64,000 nt of DNA from NCBI GenBank assembly GCA_963971285.1, contig OZ020251.1, positions 4,712,001 to 4,776,000 on the forward strand, given 5' to 3'. Made by a program: the position numbers and the translations under genes. Positions 35,723 to 50,210 of this stretch are shown piece after piece; position 1 is the stretch's first letter; each line of letters starts with the position of its first letter. Under the pieces are notes generated by a model. It had not been told where the DNA came from. It searched no databases and saw only the letters and a list, made by a program, of their open reading frames with translations. The DNA is from Astropecten irregularis (Eukaryota; Echinodermata; Asteroidea; Paxillosida; Astropectinidae).

Positions 35723-36929
35723 AACTTATGCACGAAGGTGGAATCTAGACCGCATCTTACTGACTATGAGAAACATAATCCAGGACCATTTCATTTCACA
35801 ACTCATTTTTTTCCACGCAGGCTCTATGGGCTTGCCTATAAGCGTGGCATGAGCCAGTCGTCTGGCATAGTCAGTGAATTATGGTCAAGATCCCAGCCTT
35901 CGTAATATGGTTTGTACACGGGCTCATTGCTAAAGCGCGTTAGGATTTTTTTGGGGGAGGTGGAATGTTTTCACTTGATTTCAGACATTTTTTAGGTGAT
36001 CGGTTTATGATTTTATGTTTTACTGCATTGCTTAGCGTGGGACGTTAGTGCGAAGGACGAAATAAAAAATCGTGAAAAAAATAATTCTAACGGCCCAATA
36101 AGTGGGACTGCAGTAACCTCAAACTATTAGTCGTATGACCTATGAATGATGCCTTGCAGCCCAACGTAGGATACGATGGGGGTACGATCGATCCTCTGGC
36201 TTCGTAAAATCGACCCTTTAGTGTGAATCACTTATAATATTTCATTGAGGTTAGTATTCTAAATATAACACTCATACAGTGTTGAGCGTAATAACATGAT
36301 ATATAAATTATTACAGATTTTGCTTCGCAGGGGGACTTCAGGATTAGAAATTAAGATCGCTGATCTAGACTGAAAATAAAAAGACAAGTGCAATTGGAAT
36401 TTTCCTCAGTTTGCCCCATAATTGAGCAGCCAGATTTCAAAGATCGTGATCAAAATATAGAATTAGACTGCCACATATAATACACATACAGTGTAGAACG
36501 TAATAACATGATATCATAAATCATTACAGATTTCGCTACGCAGAGCGACTTCAGGTTCAGCAATTCAGATCTATGACCTACACTGAAAATAAAAAGACAC
36601 GTGTAATTTTGTTTTTCCTGAGTTTGCCCAAGAAATGAGCAGGCAGATTTCAAAGATCGCTTTCAAAATATTGGATTTGACAGCGCGCTGCCATATAATA
36701 ATACACATACAGTGTAGAACGTCATAACATGATTTATAAATCATGACAGATTTCGCTATGCAGGGCGACTTCAGGTTCAAAAATTCAGATCTATGATCTA
36801 CACTGAAAATAAAAAGACACGTGTAATTTTGTTTTTCCTCAGTCTGCCCCAGAAATGAGCAGCCAGATTTCAAAAATCGTGTTCAAAATATAGGATTTCA
36901 CCGCGGGCTGTCATATATAATGATACACA
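35723..36929 (+). repeat. Higher-order unit 18 (1,207 bp, B + D1 + D2 + A)
   Basis: Starts the first 4,499-bp super-repeat (units 18-20). D2 carries gatatcataaat and gatcgtgatcaaaa; the A monomer has ccaagaaatgagcaggc. B has gattttttt followed directly by the G run. Confidence 0.92.
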
Positions 36930-38575
36930 AACTTATGCACGAAGGTGGAATCTAGACCGCATCTTACTGACTATGACAAACATAATCCAGGACCATTTCA
37001 TGTCACAACTCATTTTTTTCCACGCAGGCTCTATGGGCTTGCCTATAAGCGTGGCATGAGCCAGTCGTCTGGCATAGTCAGTGAATTATGGTCAAGATCC
37101 CAGCCTTCGTAATATGGTTTGTACACGGGCTCATTGCTAAAGCGCGTTAGGATTTTTTAGGGGGGAGGTGGAATATTTTCACTTGATTTCAGACATTTTT
37201 TAGGTGATCGGTTTATGATTTTATGTTTTACTGCATTGCTAAGCGTGGGACGTTAGTGCGAAGGACGAAATAAAAAATCGTGAAAAAAATAATTCTAACG
37301 GCCCAATAAGTGGGACTGCAGTAACCTCAAACTATTAGTCGTATGACCTATGAATGATGCCTTGCAGCCCAACGTAGGATACGATGGGGGTACGATCGAT
37401 CCTCTGGCTTCGTAAAATCGACCCTTTAGTGTGAATCACTTATAATATTTCATTGAGGTTAGTATTCTAAATATAACACTCATACAGTGTTGAGCGTAAT
37501 AACATGATATATAAATTATTACAGATTTTGCTTCGCAGGGGGACTTCAGGATTAGAAATTAAGATCGCTGATCTAGACTGAAAATAAAAAGACAAGTGCA
37601 ATTGGAATTTTCCTCAGTCTGCCCCATTATTGAGCAGCCAGATTTCAAAGATCGTGTTCAAAATATAGAATTAGACTGCCACATATAATACACATACAGT
37701 GTAGAACGTAATAACATGATATAATAAATCATTACAGATTTCGCTACGCAGAGCGACTTCAGGTTCAGCAATTCAGATCTAAGACCTACACTGAAAATAA
37801 AAAGACACGTGTAATTTTGTTTTTCCTCAGTCTGCCCCAGAAATGAGCAGCCAGATTTCAAAGATCGTTTTCAAATATTGGATTTGACAGCTCGCTGCCA
37901 TATAATAATACACATACAGTGTAGAACGTCATAACATGATTTATAAATCATTACAGATTTCGCTATGCAGGGCGACTTCAGGTTCAAAAATTCAGATCTA
38001 TGATGTAGACTGAAAATAAAAAGACACGTGTAATTTTGTTTTTCCTCAGTCTGCCCCAGAAATGAGCAGCCAGATTTCAAAGATCGTGTTCAAAATATAG
38101 GATTTGACAGCGCGCTGCCATATAATAATACACATACAGTGTGGAACGTCATAACATGATTTATAAATCATTACAGATTTCGCTATGCAGGGCGACTTCA
38201 GGTTCAAAAATTCAGATCTATGATCTAGACTGAAAATAAAAAGACACGTGTAATTTTGTTTTTCCTCAGTCTGCCCCAGAAATGAGCAGCCAGATTTCAA
38301 AGATCGTTTTCAAATATTGGATTTGACAGCTCGCTGCCATATAATAATACACATACAGTGTAGAACGTCATAACATGATTTATAAATCATTACAGATTTC
38401 GCTATGCAGGGCGACTTCAGTTTCAAAAATTCAGATCTATGATCTACACTGAAAATAAAATGACACGTGTAATTTTGTTTTTCCTCAGTCTGCCCCCGAA
38501 ATGAGCAGCCAGATTTCAAAGATCGTGTTCAAAATATGGGATTTGACCGCGGGCTGTCATATATAATGATACACA
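36930..38575 (+). repeat. Higher-order unit 19 (1,646 bp, B + 5 monomers)
   Basis: B has ggaatattttcac and attgctaagcg. D2 has gatctaagacc. Followed by three A monomers, ending in aaatatggg. Confidence 0.92.
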
Positions 38576-40221
38576 AACTTATGCACGAAGGTGGAATCTA
38601 GACCGCATCTTACTGACTATGACAAACATAATCCAGGACCATTTCATGTCACAACTCATTTTTTTCCACGCAGGCTCTATGGGCTTGCCTATAAGCGTGG
38701 CATGAGCCAGTCGTCTGGCATAGTCAGTGAATTATGGTCAAGATCCCAGCCTTCGTAATATGGTTTGTACACGGGCTCATTGCTAAAGCGCGTTAGGATT
38801 TTTTAGGGGGGAGGTGGAATATTTTCACTTGATTTCAGACATTTTTTAGGTGATCGGTTTATGATTTTATGTTTTACTGCATTGCTAAGCGTGGGACGTT
38901 AGTGCGAAGGACGAAATAAAAAATCGTGAAAAAAATAATTCTAACGGCCCAATAAGTGGGACTGCAGTAACCTCAAACTATTAGTCGTATGACCTATGAA
39001 TGATGCCTTGCAGCCCAACGTAGGATACGATGGGGGTACGATCGATTCTCTGGCTTCGTAAAATCGACCCTTTAGTGTGAATCACTTATAATATTTCATT
39101 GAGGTTAGTATTCTAAATATAACACTCATACAGTGTTGAGCGTAATAACATGATATATAAATTATTACAGATTTTGCTTCGCAGGGGGACTTCAGGATTA
39201 GAAATTAAGATCGCTGATCTAGACTGAAAATAAAAAGACAAGTGCAATTGGAATTTTCCTCAGTCTGCCCCATTATTGAGCAGCCAGATTTCAAAGATCG
39301 TGTTCAAAATATAGAATTAGACTGCCACATATAATACACATACAGTGTAGAACGTAATAACATGATATAATAAATCATTACAGATTTCGCTACGCAGAGC
39401 GACTTCAGGTTCAGCAATTCAGATCTAAGACCTACACTGAAAATAAAAAGACACGTGTAATTTTGTTTTTCCTCAGTCTGCCCCAGAAATGAGCAGCCAG
39501 ATTTCAAAGATCGTTTTCAAATATTGGATTTGACAGCTCGCTGCCATATAATAATACACATACAGTGTAGAACGTCATAACATGATTTATAAATCATTAC
39601 AGATTTCGCTATGCAGGGCGACTTCAGGTTCAAAAATTCAGATCTATGATGTAGACTGAAAATAAAAAGACACGTGTAATTTTGTTTTTCCTCAGTCTGC
39701 CCCAGAAATGAGCAGCCAGATTTCAAAGATCGTGTTCAAAATATAGGATTTGACAGCGCGCTGCCATATAATAATACACATACAGTGTGGAACGTCATAA
39801 CATGATTTATAAATCATTACAGATTTCGCTATGCAGGGCGACTTCAGGTTCAAAAATTCAGATCTATGATCTAGACTGAAAATAAAAAGACACGTGTAAT
39901 TTTGTTTTTCCTCAGTCTGCCCCAGAAATGAGCAGCCAGATTTCAAAGATCGTTTTCAAATATTGGATTTGACAGCTCGCTGCCATATAATAATACACAT
40001 ACAGTGTAGAACGTCATAACATGATTTATAAATCATTACAGATTTCGCTATGCAGGGCGACTTCAGTTTCAAAAATTCAGATCTATGATCTACACTGAAA
40101 ATAAAATGACACGTGTAATTTTGTTTTTCCTCAGTCTGCCCCCGAAATGAGCAGCCAGATTTCAAAGATCGTGTTCAAAATATGGGATTTGACCGCGGGC
40201 TGTCATATATAATGATACACA
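38576..40221 (+). repeat. Higher-order unit 20 (1,646 bp)
   Basis: Near-identical to unit 19 at offset 1,646, including its ggaatattttcac marker. A private base, gatcgattctctgg, lies in B. Confidence 0.92.
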
Positions 40222-41428
40222 AACTTATGCACGAAGGTGGAATCTAGACCGCATCTTACTGACTATGACAAACATAATCCAGGACCATTTCATGTCACAA
40301 CTCATTTTTTTCCACGCAGGCTCTATGGGCTTGCCTATAAGCGTGGCATGAGCCAGTCGTCTGGCATAGTCAGTGAATTATGGTCAAGATCCCAGCCTTC
40401 GTAATATGGTTTGTACACGGGCTCATTGCTAAAGCGCGTTAGGATTTTTTAGGGGGAGTTGGAATGTTTTCACTTGATTTCAGAAATTTTTTAGGTGATC
40501 GGTTTATGATTTTATGTTTTACTGCATTGCTTAGCGTGGGACGTTAGTGCGAAGGACGAAATAAAAAATCGTGAAAAAAATAATTCTAACGGCCCAATAA
40601 GTGGGACTGCAGTAACCTCAAACTATTAGTCGTATGACCTATGAATGATGCCTTGCAGCCCAACGTAGGATACGATGGGGGTACGATCGATCCTCTGGCT
40701 TCGTAAAATCGACCCTTTAGTGTGAATCACTTATAATATTTCATTGAGGTTAGTATTCTAAATATAACACTCATACAGTGTTGAGCGTAATAACATGATA
40801 TATAAATTATTACAGATTTTGCTTCGCAGGGGGACTTCAGGATTAGAAATTAAGATCGCTGATCTAGACTGAAAATAAAAAGACAAGTGCAATTGGAATT
40901 TTCCTCAGTTTGCCCCATAATTGAGCAGCCAGATTTCAAAGATCGTGATCAAAATATAGAATTAGACTGCCACATATAATACACATACAGTGTAGAACGT
41001 AATAACATGATATCATAAATCATTACAGATTTCGCTACGCAGAGCGACTTCAGGTTCAGCAATTCAGATCTATGACCTACACTGAAAATAAAAAGACACG
41101 TGTAATTTTGTTTTTCCTGAGTTTGCCCAAGAAATGAGCAGGCAGATTTCAAAGATCGCTTTCAAAATATTGGATTTGACAGCGCGCTGCCATATAATAA
41201 TACACATACAGTGTAGAACGTCATAACATGATTTATAAATCATGACAGATTTCGCTATGCAGGGCGACTTCAGGTTCAAAAATTCAGATCTATGATCTAC
41301 ACTGAAAATAAAAAGACACGTGTAATTTTGTTTTTCCTCAGTCTGCCCCAGAAATGAGCAGCCAGATTTCAAAAATCGTGTTCAAAATATAGGATTTCAC
41401 CGCGGGCTGTCATATATAATGATACACA
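40222..41428 (+). repeat. Higher-order unit 21 (1,207 bp)
   Basis: Copy of unit 18 at offset 4,499 and start of the second super-repeat. B has agggggagttgg. Confidence 0.92.
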
Positions 41429-42855
41429 AACTTATGCACGAAGGTGGAATCTAGACCGCATCTTACTGACTATGACAAACATAATCCAGGACCATTTCAT
41501 GTCACAACTCATTTTTTTCCACGCAGGCTCTATGGGCTTGCCTATAAGCGTGGCATGAGCCAGTCGTCTGGCATAGTCAGTGAATTATGGTCAAGATCCC
41601 AGCCTTCGTAATATGGTTTGTACACGGGCTCATTGCTAAAGCGCGTTCGGATTTTTTAGGGGGGAGGTGGAATATTTTCACTTGATTTCAGACATTTTTT
41701 AGGTGATCGGTTTATGATTTTATGTTTTACTGCATTGCTAAGCGTGGGACGTTAGTGCGAAGGACGAAATAAAAAATCGTGAAAAAAATAATTCTAACGG
41801 CCCAATAAGTGGGACTGCAGTAACCTCAAACTATTAGTCGTATGACCTATGAATGATGCCTTGCAGCCCAACGTAGGATACGATGGGGGTACGATCGATC
41901 CTCTGGCTTCGTAAAATCGACCCTTTAGTGTGAATCACTTATAATATTTCATTGAGGTTAGTATTCTAAATATAACACTCATACAGTGTTGAGCGTAATA
42001 ACATGATATATAAATTATTACAGATTTTGCTTCGCAGGGGGACTTCAGGATTAGAAATTAAGATCGCTGATCTAGACTGAAAATAAAAAGACAAGTGCAA
42101 TTGGAATTTTCCTCAGTCTGCCCCATTATTGAGCAGCCAGATTTCAAAGATCGTGTTCAAAATATAGAATTAGACTGCCACATATAATACACATACAGTG
42201 TAGAACGTAATAACATGATATAATAAATCATTACAGATTTCGCTACGCAGAGCGACTTCAGGTTCAGCAATTCAGATCTAAGACCTACACTGAAAATAAA
42301 AAGACACGTGTAATTTTGTTTTTCCTCAGTCTGCCCCAGAAATGAGCAGCCAGATTTCAAAGATCGTGTTCAAAATATAGGATTTGACAGCGCGCTGCCA
42401 TATAATAATACACATACAGTGTGGAACGTCATAACATGATTTATAAATCATTACAGATTTCGCTATGCAGGGCGACTTCAGGTTCAAAAATTCAGATCTA
42501 TGATCTAGACTGAAAATAAAAAGACACGTGTAATTTTGTTTTTCCTCAGTCTGCCCCAGAAATGAGCAGCCAGATTTCAAAGATCGTTTTCAAATATTGG
42601 ATTTGACAGCTCGCTGCCATATAATAATACACATACAGTGTAGAACGTCATAACATGATTTATAAATCATTACAGATTTCGCTATGCAGGGCGACTTCAG
42701 TTTCAAAAATTCAGATCTATGATCTACACTGAAAATAAAATGACACGTGTAATTTTGTTTTTCCTCAGTCTGCCCCCGAAATGAGCAGCCAGATTTCAAA
42801 GATCGTGTTCAAAATATGGGATTTGACCGCGGGCTGTCATATATAATGATACACA
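41429..42855 (+). repeat. Higher-order unit 22 (1,427 bp, B + 4 monomers)
   Basis: Like unit 19 but one A monomer shorter: the A at 37871-38080 has no counterpart, and D2 is joined directly to the monomer at 42326. The second super-repeat therefore lacks a whole 1,646-bp unit and one monomer. Confidence 0.92.
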
Positions 42856-44062
42856 AACTTATGCACGAAGGTGGAATCTAGACCGCATCTTACTGACTAT
42901 GACAAACATAATCCAGGACCATTTCATGTCACAACTCATTTTTTTCCACGCAGGCTCTATGGGCTTGCCTATAAGCGTGGCATGAGCCAGTCGTCTGGCA
43001 TAGTCAGTGAATTATGGTCAAGATCCCAGCCTTCGTAATATGGTTTGTACACGGGCTCATTGCTAAAGCGCGTTAGGATTTTTTAGGGGGAGGTGGAATG
43101 TTTTCACTTGATTTCAGAAATTTTTTAGGTGATCGGTTTATGATTTTATGTTTTACTGCATTGCTTAGCGTGGGACGTTAGTGCGAAGGACGAAATAAAA
43201 AATCGTGAAAAAAATAATTCTAACGGCCCAATAAGTGGGACTGCAGTAACCTCAAACTATTAGTCGTATGACCTATGAATGATGCCTTGCAGCCCAACGT
43301 AGGATACGATGGGGGTACGATCGATCCTCTGGCTTCGTAAAATCGACCCTTTAGTGTGAATCACTTATAATATTTCATTGAGGTTAGTATTCTAAATATA
43401 ACACTCATACAGTGTTGAGCGTAATAACATGATATATAAATTATTACAGATTTTGCTTCGCAGGGGGACTTCAGGATTAGAAATTAAGATCGCTGATCTA
43501 GACTGAAAATAAAAAGACAAGTGCAATTGGAATTTTCCTCAGTTTGCCCCATAATTGAGCAGCCAGATTTCAAAGATCGTGATCAAAATATAGAATTAGA
43601 CTGCCACATATAATACACATACAGTGTAGAACGTAATAACATGATATCATAAATCATTACAGATTTCGCTACGCAGAGCGACTTCAGGTTCAGCAATTCA
43701 GATCTATGACCTACACTGAAAATAAAAAGACACGTGTAATTTTGTTTTTCCTGAGTTTGCCCAAGAAATGAGCAGGCAGATTTCAAAGATCGCTTTCAAA
43801 ATATTGGATTTGACAGCGCGCTGCCATATAATAATACACATACAGTGTAGAACCTCATAACATGATTTATAAATCATGACAGATTTCGCTATGCAGGGCG
43901 ACTTCAGGTTCAAAAATTCAGATCTATGATCTACACTGAAAATAAAAAGACACGTGTAATTTTGTTTTTCCTCAGTCTGCCCCAGAAATGAGCAGCCAGA
44001 TTTCAAAAATCGTGTTCAAAATATAGGATTTGACCGCGGGCTGTCATATATAATGATACACA
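42856..44062 (+). repeat. Higher-order unit 23 (1,207 bp)
   Basis: Same build as units 18 and 21; start of the third super-repeat. Ends in ggatttgaccgcggg, where units 18, 21 and 26 have ggatttcaccgcggg. Confidence 0.92.
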
Positions 44063-45709
44063 AACTTATGCACGAAGGTGGAATCTAGACCGCATCTTAC
44101 TGACTATGACAAACATAATCCAGGACCATTTCATGTCACAACTCATTTTTTTCCACGCAGGCTCTATGGGCTTGCCTATAAGCGTGGCATGAGCCAGTCG
44201 TCTGGCATAGTCAGTGAATTATGGTCAAGATCCCAGCCTTCGTAATATGGTTTGTACACGGGCTCATTGCTAAAGCGCGTTAGGATTTTTTAGGGGGGAG
44301 GTGGAATGTTTTCACTTGATTTCAGACATTTTTTAGGTGATCGGTTTATGATTTTATGTTTTACTGCATTGCTTAGCGTGGGACGTTAGTGCGAAGGACG
44401 AAATAAAAAATCGTGAAAAAAATAATTCTAACGGCCCAATAAGTGGGACTGCAGTAACCTCAAACTATTAGTCGTATGACCTATGAATGATGCCTTGCAG
44501 CCCAACGTAGGATACGATGGGGGTACGATCGATCCTCTGGCTTCGTAAAATCGACCCTTTAGTGTGAATCACTTATAATATTTCATTGAGGTTAGTATTG
44601 TAAATATAACACTCATACAGTGTTGAGCGTAATAACATGATATATAAATTATTACAGATTTTGCTTCGCAGGGGGACTTCAGGATTAGAAATTAAGATCG
44701 CTGATCTAGACTGAAAATAAAAAGACAAGTGCAATTGGAATTTTCCTCAGTTTGCCCCATAATTGAGCAGCCAGATTTCAAAGATCGTGTTCAAAATATA
44801 GAATTAGACTGCCACATATAATACACATACAGTGTAGAACGTAATAACATGATATAATAAATCATTACAGATTTCGCTACGCAGAGCGACTTCAGGTTCA
44901 GCAATTCAGATCTATGACCTACACTGAAAATAAAAAGACACGTGTAATTTTGTTTTTCCTCAGTCTGCCCCAGAAATGAGCAGCCAGATTTCAAAGATCG
45001 TTTTCAAATATTGGATTTGACAGCGCGCTGCCATATAATAATACACATACAGTGTAGAACGTCATAACATGATTTATAAATCATTACAGATTTCGCTATG
45101 CAGGGCGACTTCAGGTTCAAAAATTCAGATCTATGATCTAGACTGAAAATAAAAAGACACGTGTAATTTTGTTTTTCCTCAGTCTGCCCCAGAAATGAGC
45201 AGCCAGATTTCAAAGATCGTGTTCAAAATATAGGATTTGACCGCGCGCTGCCATATAATAATACACATACAGTGTAAAACGTCATAACATGATTTATAAA
45301 TCATTACAGATTTCGCTATGCAGGGTGACTTCAGGTTCAAAAATTCAGATCTATGATCTAGACTGAAAATAAAAAGACACGTGTAATTTTGTTTTTCCTC
45401 AGTCTGCCCCAGAAATGAGCAGCCAGATTTCAAAGATCGTGCTCAAAATATAGGATTTGACAGCGCGCTGCCATATAATAATACACATACAGTGTAGAAC
45501 GTCATAACATGATTTATAAATCATTACAGATTTCGCTATGCAGGGCGACTTCAGGTTCAAAAATTCAGATCTATGATCTAGACTGAAAATAAAAAGACAC
45601 GTGTAATTTTGTTTTTCCTCAGTCTGCCCCCGAAATGAGCAGCCAGATTTCAAAGATCGTGTTCAAAATATAGGATTTGACCGCGGGCTGTCATATATAA
45701 TGATACACA
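44063..45709 (+). repeat. Higher-order unit 24 (1,647 bp)
   Basis: D1, D2 and three A monomers of the type that dominates units 27-35 (gcagggtgacttc in the middle A, gcccccgaaatg in the last). Confidence 0.92.
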
Positions 45710-47355
45710 AACTTATGCACGAAGGTGGAATCTAGACCGCATCTTACTGACTATGACAAAAATAATCCAGGACCATTTCATGTCACAACTCATTTTTTTC
45801 CACGCAGGCTCTATGGGCTTGCCTATAAGCGTGGCATGAGCCAGTCGTATGGCATAGTCAGTGAATTATGGTCAAGATCCCAGCCTTCGTAATATGGTTT
45901 GTACACGGGCCCATTGCTAAAGCGCGTTAGGATTTTTTAGGGGGGAGGTGGAATGTTTTCACTTGATTTCAGACATTTTTTAGGTGATCGGTTTATGATT
46001 TTATGTTTTACTGCATTGCTTAGCGTGGGACGTTAGTGCGAAGGACGAAATAAAAAATCGTGAAAAAAATAATTCTAACGGCCCAATAAGTGGGACTGCA
46101 GTAACCTCAAACTATTAGTCGTATGACCTATGAATGATGCCTTGCAGCCCAACCTAGGATACGATGGGGGTACGATCGATCCTCTGGCTTCGTAAAATCA
46201 ACCCTTTAGTGTGAATCACTTATAATATTTCATTGAGGTTAGTATTCTAAATATAACACTCATACAGTGTTGAGCGTAATAACATGATATATAAATTTTT
46301 ACAGATTTTGCTTCGCAGGGGGACTTCAGGATTAGAAATTAAGATTGCTGATCTAGACTGAAAATAAAAAGACAAGTGCAATTGGAATTTTCCTCAGTCT
46401 GCCCCATTATTGAGCAGCCAGATTTCAAAGATCGTGTTCAAAATATAGAATTAGACTGCCACATATAATACACATACAGTGTAGAACGTAATAACATGAT
46501 ATAATAAATCATTACAGATTTCGCTACGCAGAGCGACTTCAGGTTCAGCAATTCAGATCTAAGACCTACACTGAAAATAAAAAGACACGTGTAATTTTGT
46601 TTTTCCTCAGTCTGCCCCAGAAATGAGCAGCCAGATTTCAAAGATCGTTTTCAAATATTGGATTTGACAGCTCGCTGCCATATAATAATACACATACAGT
46701 GTAGAACGTCATAACATGATTTATAAATCATTACAGATTTCGCTATGCAGGGCGACTTCAGGTTCAAAAATTCAGATCTATGATCTACACTGAAAATAAA
46801 AAGACACGTGTAATTTTGTTTTTCCTCAGTCTGCCCCAGAAATGAGCAGCCAGATTTCAAAGATCGTGTTCAAAATATAGGATTTGACAGCGCGCTGCCA
46901 TATAATAATACACATACAGTGTGGAACGTCATAACATGATTTATAAATCATTACAGATTTCGCTATGCAGGGCGACTTCAGGTTCAAAAATTCAGATCTA
47001 TGATCTAGACTGAAAATAAAAAGACACGTGTAATTTTGTTTTTCCTCAGTCTGCCCCAGAAATGAGCAGCCAGATTTCAAAGATCGTTTTCAAATATTGG
47101 ATTTGACAGCTCGCTGCCATATAATAATACACATACAGTGTAGAACGTCATAACATGATTTATAAATCATTACAGATTTCGCTATGCTGGGCGACTTCAG
47201 TTTCAAAAATTCAGATCTATGATCTACACTGAAAATAAAATGACACGTGTAATTTTGTTTTTCCTCAGTCTGCCCCCGAAATGAGCAGCCAGATTTCAAA
47301 GATCGTGTTCAAAATATGGGATTTGACCGCGGGCTGTCATATATAATGATACACA
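45710..47355 (+). repeat. Higher-order unit 25 (1,646 bp)
   Basis: Sister of unit 16 by four private B-block variants, about 19.7 kb away. It keeps a full D2 and one more A monomer than unit 16. Confidence 0.92.
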
Positions 47356-48562
47356 AACTTATGCACGAAGGTGGAATCTAGACCGCATCTTACTGACTAT
47401 GACGAACATAATCCAGGACCATTTCATGTCACAACTCATTTTTTTCCACGCAGGCTCTATGGGCTTGCCTATAAGCGTGGCATGAGCCAGTCGTCTGGCA
47501 TAGTCAGTGAATTATGGTCAAGATCCCAGCCTTCGTAATATGGTTTGTACACGGGCTCATTGCTAAAGCGCGTTAGGATTTTTTAGGGGGAGGTGGAATG
47601 TTTTCACTTGATTTCAGAAATTTTTTAGGTGATCGGTTTATGATTTTATGTTTTACTGCATTGCTTAGCGTGGGACGTTAGTGCGAAGGACGAAATAAAA
47701 AATCGTGAAAAAAATAATTCTAACGGCCCAATAAGTGGGACTGCAGTAACCTCAAACTATTAGTCGTATGACCTATGAATGATGCCTTGCAGCCCAACGT
47801 AGGATACGATGGGGGTACGATCGATCCTCTGGCTTCGTAAAATCGACCCTTTAGTGTGAATCACTTATAATATTTCATTGAGGTTAGTATTCTAAATATA
47901 ACACTCATACAGTGTTGAGCGTAATAACATGATATATAAATTATTACAGATTTTGCTTCGCAGGGGGACTTCAGGATTAGAAATTAAGATCGCTGATCTA
48001 GACTGAAAATAAAAAGACAAGTGCAATTGGAATTTTCCTCAGTTTGCCCCATAATTGAGCAGCCAGATTTCAAAGATCGTGATCAAAATATATAATTAGA
48101 CTGCCACATATAATACACATACAGTGTAGAACGTAATAACATGATATCATAAATCATTACAGATTTCGCTACGCAGAGCGACTTCAGGTTCAGCAATTCA
48201 GATCTATGACCTACACTGAAAATAAAAAGACACGTGTAATTTTGTTTTTCCTGAGTTTGCCCAAGAAATGAGCAGGCAGATTTCAAAGATCGCTTTCAAA
48301 ATATTGGATTTGACAGCGCGCTGCCATATAATAATACACATACAGTGTAGAACGTCATAACATGATTTATAAATCATGACAGATTTCGCTATGCAGGGCG
48401 ACTTCAGGTTCAAAAATTCAGATCTATGATCTACACTGAAAATAAAAAGACACGTGTAATTTTGTTTTTCCTCAGTCTGCCCCAGAAATGAGCAGCCAGA
48501 TTTCAAAAATCGTGTTCAAAATATAGGATTTCACCGCGGGCTGTCATATATAATGATACACA
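47356..48562 (+). repeat. Higher-order unit 26 (1,207 bp)
   Basis: Same build as units 18, 21 and 23. It follows unit 25 as unit 17 follows unit 16, and its B block is an uninterrupted version of the transposon target. B has gacgaacataatcc. Confidence 0.92.
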
Positions 48563-50210
48563 AACTTATGCACGAAGGTGGAATCTAGACCGCATCTTAC
48601 TGACTATGACAAACATAATCCAGGACCATTTCATGTCACAACTCATTTTTTTCCACGCAGGCTCTATGGTCTTGCCTATAAGCGTGGCATGAGCCAGTCG
48701 TCTGGCATAGTCAGTGAATTATGGTCAAGATCCCAGCCTTCGTAATATGGTTTGTACACGGGCTCATTGCTAAAGCGCGTTAGGATTTTTTAGGGGGGGA
48801 GGTGGAATGTTTTCACTTGATTTCAGACATTTTTTAGGTGATCGGTTTATGATTTTATGTTTTACTGCATTGCTTAGCGTGGGACGTTAGTGCGAAGGAC
48901 GAAATAAAAAATCGTGAAAAAAATAATTCTAACGGCCCAATAAGTGGGACTGCAGTAACCTCAAACTATTAGTCGTATGACCTATGAATGATGCCTTGCA
49001 GCCCAACGTAGGATACGATGGGGGTACGATCGATCCTCTGGCTTCGTAAAATCGACCCTTTAGTGTGAATCACTTATAATATTTCATTGAGGTTAGTATT
49101 CTAAATATAACACTCATACAGTGTTGAGCGTAATAACATGATATATAAATTATTACAGATTTTGCTTCGCAGGGGGACTTCAGGATTAGAAATTAAGATC
49201 GCTGATCTAGACTGAAAATAAAAAGACAAGTGCAATTGGAATTTTCCTCAGTTTGCCCCATAATTGAGCAGCCAGATTTCAAAGATCGTGTTCAAAATAT
49301 AGAATTAGACTGCCACATATAATACACATACAGTGTAGAACGTAATAACATGATATAATAAATCATTACAGATTTCGCTACGCAGAGCGACTTCAGGTTC
49401 AGCAATTCAGATCTATGACCTACACTGAAAATAAAAAGACACGTGTAATTTTGTTTTTCCTCAGTCTGCCCCAGAAATGAGCAGCCAGATTTCAAAGATC
49501 GTTTTCAAAGATTGGATTTGACAGCGCGCTGCCATATAATAATACACATACAGTGTAGAACGTCATAACATGATTTATAAATCATTACAGATTTCGTTAT
49601 GCAGGGCGACTTCAGGTTCAAAAATTCAGATCTATGATCTAGACTGAATATAAAAAGACACGTGTAATTTTGTTTTTCCTCAGTCTGCCCCAGAAATGAG
49701 CAGCCAGATTTCAAAGATCGTGTTCAAAATATAGGATTTGACCGCGCGCTGCCATATAATAATACACATACAGTGTAGAACGTCATAACATGATTTATAA
49801 ATCATTACAGATTTCGCTATGCAGGGTGACTTCAGGTTCAAAAATTCAGATCTATGATCTAGACTGAAAATAAAAAGACACGTGTAATTTTGTTTTTCCT
49901 CAGTCTGCCCCAGAAATGAGCAGCCAGATTTCAAAGATCGTGTTCAAAATATAGGATTTGACAGCGCGCTGCCATATAATAATACACATACAGTGTAGAA
50001 CGTCATAACATGATTTATAAATCATTACAGATTTCGCTATGCAGGGCGACTTCAGGTTCAAAAATTCAGATCTATGATCTAGACTGAAAATAAAAAGACA
50101 CGTGTAATTTTGTTTTTCCTCAGTCTGCCCCCGAAATGAGCAGCCAGATTTCAAAGATCGTGTTCAAAATATAGGATTTGACCGCGGGCTGTCATATATA
50201 ATGATACACA
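48563..50210 (+). repeat. Higher-order unit 27 (1,648 bp)
   Basis: First of five units with tatggtcttgcc and a seven-G tract in B. Likely the source of the shortened 1,216-bp units that follow. Confidence 0.92.
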
